A stretch of DNA of 9,462 nt from Pseudomonadota bacterium (GCA_023386455.1 JAEWJO010000410.1:1-9462); one strand, 5' to 3'. Shown: positions 1 through 6,542, numbered from the stretch's first letter. The notes: a model not told the origin generated them from the sequence alone. Made by a program: numbers and translations.

Positions 1-2
1 AA

Positions 3-77
3 CCGCTCGGCTACGTGCCACCCGCGGAGTTCGAAGCGGCGTACTATCAACAGCAGAGTCAGGCGATGGCTGCCTGA
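3..77 (+). CDS. IS3-family transposase (OrfB/integrase part), C-terminal end only
   Basis: The open frame enters from the left edge and ends at TGA 75-77. The visible 24 residues contain PLGYVPPAEFEAAYY, which is the very conserved C-terminus of IS3-family OrfB transposases (DDE integrase core, rve superfamily). The catalytic core lies outside the window, so completeness cannot be judged. The stop is followed 11 nt later by a sequence that looks like the IS3 right terminal repeat, and beyond that the sequence turns into a minus-strand IS66 tnpC fragment. This copy therefore sits inside, or has truncated, an IS66 element. The family call rests on motif recognition and is quite secure; the subgroup is not determined. 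Confidence 0.82.
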   Translation, partial: PLGYVPPAEFEAAYYQQQSQAMAA

Positions 78-88
78 CTCAAGACCAC

Positions 89-116
89 GAGTCTCCGGAG
101 ATCCCGGGGCGGTTCA
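89..116 (+). repeat. Probable right terminal inverted repeat of the IS3 element
   Basis: A GC-rich block ending in GGGGCGGTTCA lies 11 nt after the transposase stop. Read on the other strand it begins TGAACCGCCCCGGG, which resembles known IS3-family termini. Immediately after position 116 the sequence becomes recognisable IS66 tnpC coding sequence on the minus strand, placing the element boundary at about 116/117. The left terminus is outside the window, so repeat pairing and target duplication cannot be verified. Confidence 0.6.
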
Positions 117-310
117 CGGCGCTTCGCCAGCCGGTCCTCGGCCGTCACGGGCTTACTCGGCACGCGCGGCATCTTGCTCCGCTCGCTCTTCGGGCCGATG
201 TGCGCCTTCTTGAGCTGCGCGAGCTCGTGCTTGACCTTCTCGAGCTGATTGCTCAGCTCGGCGACGATGCCGAGCAGCGAGCATTCATGATCGACGGGAG
301 GCACCACCAC
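117..310 (-). pseudogene. tnpC: IS66-family transposase TnpC, N-terminal fragment cut by the IS3 element
   Basis: A GTG start (308-310) lies directly behind an AGGGAGG ribosome-binding site. About 64 residues remain before the IS3 boundary. They show the N-terminal signature of IS66 TnpC: a coiled-coil/leucine-rich helix (LSNQLEKVKHELAQLKK) followed by GPKSERSKMP, the counterpart of the family's G-K-R-S-E-K-M-P motif. A full TnpC is around 500 residues, so the whole catalytic domain is missing. The frame reads on into the IS3 end down to position 59, but that part is not IS66 sequence. It differs clearly from the second IS66 tnpC at 4518, so two IS66 lineages are present. Confidence 0.65.
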
Positions 311-322
311 CTCCCTGTTGGA

Positions 323-437
323 TCATGATCGGGGATCGCTGTCGATCCCTTCGGGCGGGTTCCAGCGCGCGAGTCTCTTCGCGTTGAGGTCGATGCCATC
401 GAGCAGCATCGCGAGCTGCGCGGCCTCCATCTCAGGA
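323..437 (-). pseudogene. tnpB: Probable IS66 TnpB C-terminal fragment
   Basis: In a frame different from the gene upstream, this stretch reads EMEAAQLAMLLDGIDL followed by a basic, Trp/Pro-rich tail, and stops at TGA 323-325. The AQLAxLLxGIDx pattern close to the C-terminus is typical of the IS66 accessory protein TnpB ("IS66 Orf2"). It sits 12 nt before the tnpC start, exactly the tnpB-tnpC order of IS66 elements. The N-terminal two thirds of TnpB are absent, and upstream of about 437 the sequence belongs to the preceding gene's frame. Alternative: this is the true C-terminus of that preceding gene after a 1-bp loss in the C run near 434. I favour the TnpB reading. Confidence 0.5.
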
Positions 438-798
438 GGCCGGGGACCCTGTCCGCGACCTTGCCTGCAAGCGCTTCCGAGAACGGCATCAACAGATCGA
501 GGTAGGTCGTCGGCGCGGGCTGGCTCTCGTCGTCGGCTTCTTCCTCGTCGTCATCATCTTCGTCGATGGACACATTCGCGGGCGGCGTTTGCGGCAAGAA
601 CATGGCCGCGTTGCGCGGCAGTCCCTTCACGGATGCGATCGTCTTCGCGAGGTCCACTTGCGACTCCGCCACGAGGCGCAGCGCGTCGCTGTTCGTTCGC
701 ATCATCTGCGCCATCGTTTCGAGCGCGAACCGAAGATCCGACCCAGGTGCCGCTACCGTGGCGCTTCGCTCGGGGCGCAGCGTGATCATCGGATCCAT
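438..798 (-). CDS. Hypothetical protein with acidic linker, 3' end replaced by IS66 remnant
   Basis: ATG at 796-798 begins a frame with a helical N-terminal region (residues ~20-60), a Pro-rich patch around 70, a run of 13 acidic residues within residues 79-91 (DEDDDDEEEADDE), and a short helix LDLLMPFSEALAGKVAD at 100-116. Good codon bias ends near 440. The frame formally stays open to a stop at 253, but the last ~60 residues are out-of-frame IS66 sequence with atypical composition. I do not recognise the family. The start lies inside the end of the upstream gene (stop 786-788), so the two overlap by 13 nt and are probably co-transcribed and translationally coupled. An acidic linker between two helical parts would suit an adaptor or chaperone-like role, but nothing in the sequence proves it. 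Confidence 0.5.
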
Positions 799-1327
799 TG
801 CGGCGTTGAGCGGAGACTCACGCCACGACGACGTCGTGAGTCCCAGCGTGCGACGTGCTCGTCGCCGAGCTGCTCGCCGAGCGCGTCGAGCGGATAGACA
901 CGATAAACGCCAGCGCCGCACAGGAGTCGGCGCCCTCCGCGACGGTCCACGGTCCCTTGCCCGCCGGTGCGCTACCGTGTGTCACCCGCGCGGCCTCCGT
1001 GACATTGAGGCCTTTCCTATTGAAAGGCGGTGTGAGGTCGGTCGAACCGGAGACGAGCCGCCCGCCATCGAGCACTACGATCGCCTGCTCGAACGCCGCT
1101 TTCTCGTCGGCCTCGAACGGCGGATTCCCGAGCGGATCCTCGGTGTAACTGGCGAGCGTGAGCAGCTTGCCGCGCCAGATGTCGTTCTCGCTCTCGTAGA
1201 AGAACGACTGGAACGGCAGCGTCTCTCCGGTGCTGCGCACGATGAGCCTCGCCGCCGCCTGAACCGCGACGTGCCCGCCTCCGCCGCTCGGGTCCTCCCA
1301 GACCTCGTACTCGACGGGGTACTTAAC
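786..1327 (-). pseudogene. Unknown protein gene with at least one internal frameshift
   Basis: Coding bias and protein-like sequence run from about 1327 (KYPVEYEVWEDPSGGGG...) through FESENDIWRGKL-type and DLTPPFNRKG segments to about 905. They then jump one frame to GVYRVYPLDALGEQLGDEHVARW and stop at TGA 786-788. The jump implies loss of one base near 905. No ATG, GTG or TTG precedes the KYPVEYEV segment in its frame: a TAA at 1340-1342 closes it and only an ATT (1334-1336) lies between. So either it uses a rare start, or it is the C-terminal half of the upstream 324-residue gene split by a 1-bp insertion near 1327. Joined, the two would give roughly 500 residues. I recognise no domain. It is followed without gap by the acidic-linker gene. 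Confidence 0.5.
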
Positions 1328-2297
1328 GCACGCAATGCGTTACCTGGTCATGGATCTTCCAGAACGTGTGCTCGCGAACGACCTCGACAATGGCTCGCTC
1401 GGTGAGCACGTGGTCGACCGCCGCGAGCTTCGTCGTGACGGTCTCAGGGATGCGCTTTGCGTCGAGATCGGCGATCAGCTTCGTGTACGTCGAGTCGGTC
1501 GCTGGGTTCGTCGCGGACGCGAGCGCGATCGTCTCGCTGAACATCCCCGGGTCCGCGAGGGACTGCACGACCGCGTCCTTGCGCTCGTCGGTGTGGAGGT
1601 CCTTGGGGAAGAACCGCTGCCGGACGAGGTGGTCGTGCGCGTCGAGGCGATTCTCGAACTTACGCGGCGGCCGCTCCCCAATGGGACGACCACGCTTCTT
1701 CGCATCTTCGCCGGCCGTCCAGCCGATCTCTTGCCAGCCGAAGAACTGGTAGTAGCGTGGAGCGTAGACGTTCGCGCGACCGCCGAAGAACGCATAGAGT
1801 GCGTACATCGCCTCGGTGCCCTGACCGAACCGGCAGCCGCGGATCGTGACCCACGATGCGTCCGTCAGGTGCTCGATGACGCGCGCGCGGTTCCTCTTGA
1901 ACGTGGCGAACTTTTCTTCGGCAAAGTCCTTCTGAAGGATCGCGAGCGACTCGAATGTCACGTATTGGTATTCGGAATTCCGCGTCTCGCTCGCATCCTC
2001 GAGAAGCTTGAGGACCATCCTTCGCGGATTCGCGTGCGCGACGATGACGACCTCGTGGATGTGATCGACGCCCACCGCGACCTGATCGTGGAGATACCCA
2101 ATCATCTCCTCGATGCTCGACACCGACGTGGCGACGTGAGCCGCGTAGAACTTCGAGAGGAACTTGCGCGCGCTGCCGCCATAGGGGTCCGTGGCCGGCA
2201 CGAAGTAGAAGATGTAGTCCTTCGTCTTCGGCGTCGGCTTCGGCTTGAGGGGGTACTCGATTCGCGCCTCGAACAGATCCTTCCCGCGGGTGCTCAT
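1323..2297 (-). CDS. Putative caspase-fold-like protein with His/Cys pair (324 aa)
   Basis: ATG at 2295-2297 overlaps the stop of the upstream gene as ATGA, with a GGAAGG site just before it, so this start is well supported. Residues 28-33 (YIFYFV) and 82-88 (EVVIVAH) look like core beta strands. His88 follows the second strand, and Cys155 follows a third one (WVTIRGCRFGQG), trailed by a helix and GGRANVYAPRYYQFFG. A His after one hydrophobic strand and a Cys after the next is the layout of clan CD (caspase/CHAT/DUF4347-like) peptidases. That is inference from pattern, not a family match. There is no signal peptide, so it is probably cytosolic or exported by a dedicated system. The C-terminal ~100 residues are helical. 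The stop at 1323 lies where the next gene's frame begins, so the protein may have been longer. Confidence 0.6.
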   Translation of the reverse strand: MSTRGKDLFEARIEYPLKPKPTPKTKDYIFYFVPATDPYGGSARKFLSKFYAAHVATSVSSIEEMIGYLHDQVAVGVDHIHEVVIVAHANPRRMVLKLLEDASETRNSEYQYVTFESLAILQKDFAEEKFATFKRNRARVIEHLTDASWVTIRGCRFGQGTEAMYALYAFFGGRANVYAPRYYQFFGWQEIGWTAGEDAKKRGRPIGERPPRKFENRLDAHDHLVRQRFFPKDLHTDERKDAVVQSLADPGMFSETIALASATNPATDSTYTKLIADLDAKRIPETVTTKLAAVDHVLTERAIVEVVREHTFWKIHDQVTHCVR

Positions 2298-2545
2298 GGT
2301 GCCTTCCGCTTCTCGATCGCGGCCGCCGTCGCCTCGAACGCGTTCCCGTTGCAGTCGGCGGCCCCGGTGCGCAGCGCCTCGACGTCGCGGATCGGGACGA
2401 TGTCCGTTGTGCAATCCGGCTTCGCCGGCGCGAGCGAAGCGTCGGCGATCGCAACGTGCGGCTCGAAGGGACGCGGCAGTGCCGTCGGTTGCCCTTCGCG
2501 ACGGCCGCAACCAACCGCGCGCACCACGAACACACCCCACCGCAT
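2294..2545 (-). CDS. Internally deleted duplicate of the ankyrin lipoprotein (83 aa)
   Basis: This is a shortened copy of the gene at 2652-3758. Residues 1-70 align without gaps to the full copy (57 of 70 identical by my count), and residues 71-83 match its last 13 residues (TAAAIEKRKAP). All ankyrin repeats and the helical repeat region between are missing. The lost segment is exactly 855 bp (285 codons), and both copies carry TCGA at the junction, so frame and stop were preserved. The AVGC lipobox remains, but the hydrophobic stretch now reads VFVVRAVGC; the Arg may weaken export. The stop overlaps the next gene's ATG. It may be a harmless relic kept because it couples translation, or a small stand-alone lipoprotein. 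Confidence 0.7.
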   Translation of the reverse strand: MRWGVFVVRAVGCGRREGQPTALPRPFEPHVAIADASLAPAKPDCTTDIVPIRDVEALRTGAADCNGNAFEATAAAIEKRKAP

Positions 2546-2555
2546 CGCGGTGGCG

Positions 2556-2610
2556 ACGGTACCCGATATTACGCCGCGCGATGTGGATCGGGGTGCCGCA
2601 GAATGCAGCA
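2556..2610 (-). promoter_or_regulatory. Second copy of the 55-bp leader block
   Basis: This is the copy-2 counterpart of the block at 3777-3831, with two mismatches. The TAATAT element is at 2566-2571, about 21 nt before the ATG at 2543-2545. If it is a promoter, the shortened gene and the His/Cys gene downstream would have their own transcription start. Confidence 0.3.
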
Positions 2611-2651
2611 CGCGCGCATGAGCGTCCGTCGCGGTGGACGCGCGCGGGTGC

Positions 2652-3758
2652 TCATGGTGCCTTCCGCTTCTCGATCGCGGCCGCCGTCTCCTCGATCGCA
2701 GCGCGGTCTCGGGACTTCTTGGCCATTGCGCGCAGCTGCCGGATCGCCGTGCGCTTCGTCTCGGCCGGCGCCGCCGCGAGCAGGTCAACCAGCGCGAGCC
2801 GCACCTGTTCAGCTGCGCCTGGAACGGCGCTGAGCAGACGCGGCAGCTCGCGGTCGAGCTCGGTGCCCCAGCCGATCCCCGCCAACGCGTCGACGGCGCG
2901 AACGCGGCTCCAGTCGGTCGGAGCGAGCGGCGCTCCGCGAACGACGTCGACGAGCGCGGGTACTGCAACGCGCGCGGCCGGTCCGGCGTTCGCGATCCTC
3001 GCGATCGCACTCTCGCGTGCGCGCGCCGACCGCGTCTTGGCGATGACCTCCACGGCGAACCGCACGACTTCATCGGGACCGGCGCCGGCCGGTGGCGCGT
3101 GCTCGAGCTCCCAGCGTAGGCTCTCGATCTGCTCGCGGGTCATGCCCTCGCTCGACACGCCGGCGCTCGTCAGGTAGGCGAACATCGCGGCGCTCGGACC
3201 GTTATTGTAGGTCATCGGCGTGGCCCCACGCGCCGTCGTTTGCCGGGTATCGATGCCAGCGTGGACGAGGAGCCGGGCGATCGGGACGTTGTCCTTCAGG
3301 ACGGCGAGCACGAGCAACGGCAGGCCCTCCGCAGGGTGGAGGTTCGGATCGGCGCCCGCGGCGAGCAGCTGCTTCACGACGCCGGCGCTTCCCGCCGAGA
3401 TCGCAAACCACAGCGCCGTCTTGCCGAACTCGAGGCTGCCGCCGGACTCGAGCGGCACGTTCGGGTCCGCACCTGCTCGCAACAACACCTCGACCGCCGC
3501 GTCGTCTCCGCGTTCGGCGGCGGCCATGAGCGCCGTGCGCCGGCCATCGAACGCGTTGCCGTTGCAGTCGGCGACCGCGGTTCGCAGCGCCTCGACATCG
3601 CGGATCCGGACGATGTCCGGTGCGCAATCCGGCTTCGCGGGCGCGAGCGCCGCATCGGCGATCGCAACCAGCGGCTCGACGGGACGCGGCGGTGCCGTCG
3701 GTTGCGCTTCGCGCGGACCGCAGCCGACCGCGAGCAGCACGAACACACCCCACCGCAT
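2652..3758 (-). CDS. Ankyrin-repeat lipoprotein, intact (368 aa)
   Basis: The N-terminus MRWGVFVLLAVGCG is a short lipoprotein signal with an AVGC lipobox (Cys13), so the mature protein should be lipid-anchored outside the cytoplasmic membrane. Residues ~71-200 hold about four ankyrin repeats, with clear TALxxAAERGDxxxVEVLLRAGADPN and TALWFAISAGSAGVVKQLLAAGADPN units. Residues ~230-350 are helical and resemble HEAT-type repeats (AIARIANAGPAARVAVPALVDVV). Both are protein-binding scaffolds. An ATG three codons upstream (3765-3767) is an alternative start; I chose 3758 because the duplicate starts at the equivalent ATG and has no counterpart to the extra codons. No strong ribosome site is seen. 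Secreted or anchored ankyrin proteins next to toxin-like genes often act as immunity proteins, but here that is inference. Confidence 0.8.
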   Translation of the reverse strand: MRWGVFVLLAVGCGPREAQPTAPPRPVEPLVAIADAALAPAKPDCAPDIVRIRDVEALRTAVADCNGNAFDGRRTALMAAAERGDDAAVEVLLRAGADPNVPLESGGSLEFGKTALWFAISAGSAGVVKQLLAAGADPNLHPAEGLPLLVLAVLKDNVPIARLLVHAGIDTRQTTARGATPMTYNNGPSAAMFAYLTSAGVSSEGMTREQIESLRWELEHAPPAGAGPDEVVRFAVEVIAKTRSARARESAIARIANAGPAARVAVPALVDVVRGAPLAPTDWSRVRAVDALAGIGWGTELDRELPRLLSAVPGAAEQVRLALVDLLAAAPAETKRTAIRQLRAMAKKSRDRAAIEETAAAIEKRKAP

Positions 3759-3776
3759 TGCACGCATTGTGGTTGG

Positions 3777-3831
3777 ACGGTACCCGATATTACGCCGCGC
3801 GATGTGGATGGGGGTGCCGCAGAACGCAGCA
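3777..3831 (-). promoter_or_regulatory. Conserved 55-bp leader block upstream of the full ankyrin gene
   Basis: This block matches 53 of 55 bases with 2556-2610, while flanking leader sequence has diverged. On the minus strand it holds TAATAT (3787-3792), a plausible -10 box about 20 nt before the 3767 ATG and 29 nt before 3758. I see no convincing -35 at normal spacing. High conservation could reflect a promoter or simply recent duplication. Confidence 0.3.
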
Positions 3832-3905
3832 GTCAGTCGCGGTGGTACATGGTCATCACTCGCCGTACTGCCCGAAACGCGGATCGTCGGATCGATACGC
3901 ATGGC

Positions 3906-4153
3906 CACGTCGCGGATTGGTCGCAATCAAGCACGAGAAACACGCCAACGTACGACGACGTGGTCGGCTTCATCGCCGACTATGAAACCGCGCGCGGCGA
4001 GCAGTTCACTCCGAACGCGCGCCGCGCCGCGCGCGCATGGGCGGCATATTCATCGCGTACCAAGCACGGATTACGATCAAACCCGGCGAATCGTGGGGTG
4101 CAGACTCGTGGGCCGGAACGCTCGAAGAATTCGGTGAACGCTTGCTACGCTGA
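3906..4153 (+). pseudogene. C-terminal remnant of a phosphotransferase-like (APH-type) gene
   Basis: The stretch begins HVADWSQ and reads YDDVVGFIADYETARGEQF followed by an RRAARAWAAY helix. It then shifts one frame at about 4050 (one base missing after TC) to IAYQARITIKP and a C-terminal TLEEFGERLLR, stop TGA 4151-4153. The pattern F-x-x-D-Y-E-x-A-R-G, then a helix with A-x-x-Y-x-x-A-Y-x-A-R, then a short C-terminal helix is the end of the aminoglycoside/homoserine-kinase-like phosphotransferase superfamily (APH). The nucleotide-binding and catalytic HxD parts are absent, so it cannot be active. It lies divergent from the ankyrin operon and may be a gene truncated when that operon or its duplication arrived. 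Confidence 0.55.
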
Positions 4154-4209
4154 CGCTCGTGAACGACGTCGCTGCATGGAAGCACGCGACTGACGCCGAA
4201 CCTGTCCGA

Positions 4210-4374
4210 GCGATCACTATGGGCGTAGCCGCGACCACATCGCCGCGTCGATTTGTCGACGAGCTGCTTCAGATGTGAGAACGCCTGGCGGACGTAGTCG
4301 TCGTGCACATCGCGTCCACCGAATGCGTGGTTCGAGAGCAGGTGCTGGTCGAGCTTCGTGACGCCGCACTCGTG
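4210..4374 (-). pseudogene. Possible short protein-coding remnant
   Basis: The minus-strand frame from the TGA at 4375-4377 downward reads HECGVTKLDQHLLSNHAFGG, then DVHDDYVRQAFSHLKQLVDK. It has strong G/C third-position bias, unlike the other frames here. Beyond about 4210 it loses protein character and runs antisense to the phosphotransferase remnant. I do not recognise it. An opposing plus-strand 39-codon frame (GTG 4159-4161 to TGA 4276-4278) is less convincing. No credible gene is seen from 4375 to 4517, which should contain the left end of the IS66 element; I could not define that terminus. Confidence 0.3.
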
Positions 4375-4517
4375 TCATCCACAAGGGCGTCGCGTTGACG
4401 CCGCGGACGCCACGACCTCGCTTTCACTGATCGGCGACGCGTGGTTCGTGCTTGCGCGATCAGATCGCGACGTGTACGAGTGGAGTCGTGTCGTCGAGCG
4501 CAGAGCATCCCGACGCG

Positions 4518-6176
4518 ATGTCGCCCAATGCGATGGCGGCGAGGATCGCGGCGCTCCAGGCGGAGATCGCGGCGAAGGAGGCCGCGCATGCTGCCAAGGT
4601 CGCGGCGCTCGAGGAGAGCCTGACCGACCTCGCGCACGAGAACGCGCTGCTCAAGCGGCGGCTGTTCGGCTCGAAGACCGAGCGGCTCCAGACCAGCGAG
4701 CTCCAGCTCGCGCTCGGGGATTTGCTCGCGGTCGAGGCGAAGCTGAAAGCCGACCTCGACGCGTCCGTCGAGGGAGCGAACGATGCAGCTCCCGATCCGG
4801 ACCCGTCCGAGAAGAAAGGCAAGTCACGCCCGCATGGTCGCCGCAATCTGGATGCGAGCAAGCTGCAACGCGTCCCCGTCGAGATCCGCGATCCGGCCCT
4901 CGAAGCGCAGGGCGCGCGGCTGATTCGGTTCGAGGACTCGAGCCAGATCGCGTTTCGGCGCGGCGGTTTCTTCATCGTGGTCAAGCGCGTCGCGCAGTAC
5001 GAGGTGATCCAGGAGAAGGTGGCGACCGTGGTGCCGGCGGCTTCGCCCGAGACGCTGTTTCCCCAAGGCGCTGTTGCACACCTCGACCGTGGCGCACATC
5101 CTCACGTCGAAGTTCGCGCTCGGCGTGCCGCACTACCGTCTCGAGCGCGACCTCCTCGACCAGGGCATGCGTCTCGATCGCGGGCTGATGAGCCGCTACG
5201 TCGAGCACGCCGGCAACACGCTCGGCGCGACGGTCGTGGCGGCGATGTGGCGGGACGCGATCGCGAACGGCCAGATGATCTCGACCGACGCGACCGGCGC
5301 GGCGATCCAGCCGACCAAGGCCAAGGTCGGCAAGTCGCTCGCGTGCAAGAAGGGACACTTCTTCACCGCGGTGGTCGACGCCGAGGCGGTGCTGTTCGCG
5401 TACATCGAGCGACACACCAGCGAAGCGGTGAAGGCGATCTTCGGCGAGTTTCGCGGTCTGCTCCAAGCCGATGCGAGCTCGGTCTACGCGATCTTGGCGC
5501 GCGGTCGCCCACCCGACACGGACGACGGCATCACCCTCGTCGCGTGTTGGGCACACTGCCGACGCTACTTCTTCGAGGCGGCGCTGTGCCGACATCCCGC
5601 CGGCGTGCAGGGCTTGATGAGGATCCGCGCGATGTACGCCGTCGATGCGGCGGGACGCCGCCTGCCACGCGACGAGCGCACGGCGTTTCGGGCCACCCAT
5701 CTGCGTCCGCTCCTCGACGACTTCTTCGTGTGGGCGGCCTCGGCTCGAGACCTCACGCCCGGGCGCAACCTCGCGACCAAGGCGCTCGGCTACGCGCTCA
5801 ACCAGGAGGCCGAGCTGCGCAATGTGCTGCGCGACGGCAACATCCCGCTCGACAACACGCGTGCCGAGCGCGCGCTCAGAAATATCGTCGTCGGTCGCAA
5901 GAACTGGCTGTTCTACGGCACCGACACGCACGCCGAAGCTGCCGCGGCGATCTTCAGCATCATCGCGACCTGCCGATTGCACGCCATCGATCCGTTCGTG
6001 TACTTCGACGAGGTCCTGCGCGTCCTGCCGTACTGGCCGCAGGATCGTTACCTCGAGCTCGCGCCACAGACTGGCTCGCGACCCGCGCACGGCTCGATCC
6101 GGGCGAGATCGAACGCCCGCTGTCTCACATCACGATCCCGTCCGCCTCGTCTGCCGCGCCGACGCCCGCGGGCTGA
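4518..6176 (+). pseudogene. tnpC: IS66-family transposase TnpC with two frameshifts
   Basis: The gene starts at ATG 4518 (MSPNAMAARIAALQ). It has an N-terminal coiled coil, then LLKRRLFGSKTERL, the IS66 N-terminal motif. The frame breaks at CCCC 5061-5064 (one extra C), then continues with HTSTVAHILTSKFALGVPHYRLE and the DDE core: Asp in STDATG (5287), Asp in LQADAS (5470), CWAHCRRYFFEA, and Glu in NTRAERALRN (5866). A second break near 6066 (one base lost) restores the expected WLATRARLDP C-terminus and stop. Corrected length is about 553 residues, normal for TnpC. The usual Cys-rich zinc motif is not visible. No tnpA or tnpB lies upstream, as in the ISBst12-like subgroup. Inactive as written unless the indels are sequence errors. 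Confidence 0.85.
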
Positions 6177-6213
6177 ACCACCGACCCTACGACGTCCACG
6201 AGCGCTCACGCCA

Positions 6214-6238
6214 CGTGGGGTTCACACAGCGGATACCG
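6214..6238 (+). repeat. Candidate right terminus of the IS66 element
   Basis: The sequence CGTGGGGTTCACACAGCGGATAC, about 40 bp after the tnpC stop, resembles right ends of IS66 elements, which often carry GTGGGGTTCA and finish near a TAC. Strong coding bias of a different gene begins immediately afterwards. I found no clear matching left repeat between 4375 and 4517 and no 8-bp target duplication, so the boundary is tentative. Confidence 0.35.
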
Positions 6239-6487
6239 AAGTTCAACGGCGGGGTCGTGGGTGAAGTGGCGCTCTTCGTCGTCGACAACAGCGAGCTCGT
6301 CCCGAGTCTCAACGGCACCCGCGAGCTCGCGTACTTCGTGGGTCTGAAGAGTCTCTGCGAGGCCATCTGCCGCGGCGCGGAGGCGTGGCTCGTCGTGGCA
6401 CGCACGGATCCGCGTAAGACAGCCGCAGTGGACCGGTTGAAGCGGATCACTCGCATCACCGAAGATGGTCGATGGGTTCCAATCTGA
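6239..6487 (+). pseudogene. C-terminal remnant of an unknown gene cut by the IS66 element
   Basis: Strong G/C third-position bias begins just after the putative IS end and continues to TGA 6485-6487, giving about 82 residues: VALFVVDNSELVPSLNG, then ELAYFVGLKSLCEAICRGAEAWLVVARTD, ending DGRWVPI. A GTG at 6215-6217 could serve as a start, but it lies in the IS terminus, so I read this as a decapitated gene. The fold looks alpha/beta with two hydrophobic strands. I recognise no family. It converges on the SUKH-4-like gene. The missing 5' part is not found on the left side of the IS66 element. Confidence 0.5.
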
Positions 6488-6497
6488 ACCCAGCCGG

Positions 6498-6514
6498 CAG
6501 GGGCCTCGCGCCTG
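6498..6514. terminator. Weak hairpin between convergent genes
   Basis: CAGGGGC-CTC-GCGCCTG forms a 7-bp stem with one mismatch, 10 nt after the plus-strand stop at 6487 and 28 nt before the convergent stop at 6543. A TTTT follows at 6523-6526. Position suits a terminator for the plus-strand remnant, but the T tract is short and offset. Confidence 0.25.
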
Positions 6515-6542
6515 GGACAAGGTTTTCCGGCGGCGGTCTCGA

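Larger units (their letters stand above)
2285..2637 (-). repeat. Tandem duplication unit, copy 2 (shortened by 855 bp)
   Basis: This copy runs from CCACCGCGAC upstream of the promoter-proximal block, through the 83-residue gene, to the shared cgcgggtg at its 3' end, which is the first codons of the next gene (Met-Ser-Thr-Arg). It directly follows copy 1 with about 5 nt between. It differs from copy 1 by the in-frame internal deletion, scattered substitutions, and 13 extra bases between the CCACCGCGAC stretch and the 55-bp block. Confidence 0.7.
2643..3845 (-). repeat. Tandem duplication unit, copy 1 (full length)
   Basis: This unit starts at CCACCGCGAC (about 3845), contains the leader block and the complete ankyrin lipoprotein gene, and ends just inside a copied start of the downstream gene. 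Positions 2643-2655 still carry ATGAGCACCCGCG, identical to the true start at 2297. That copied start now leads only to a 28-codon frame ending at TAA 2569-2571. The breakpoint of the duplication is therefore visible in the sequence. Confidence 0.7.

Noticed and set aside
1335..2621. 428-codon plus-strand open frame across the His/Cys gene
   Set aside because: It runs antisense to a protein with clear secondary-structure pattern and operon coupling; its product is Arg/Val-rich with no motifs, a usual GC-rich shadow.
5055..5070. Programmed ribosomal frameshifting in the IS66 tnpC at TTTCCCCAAG
   Set aside because: IS66 TnpC is normally one continuous frame, and a second break occurs near 6066. 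A simple extra C is more economical.
4981..6090. 369-codon minus-strand open frame
   Set aside because: It is antisense to the IS66 TnpC catalytic core, which carries the DDE residues; no independent evidence.
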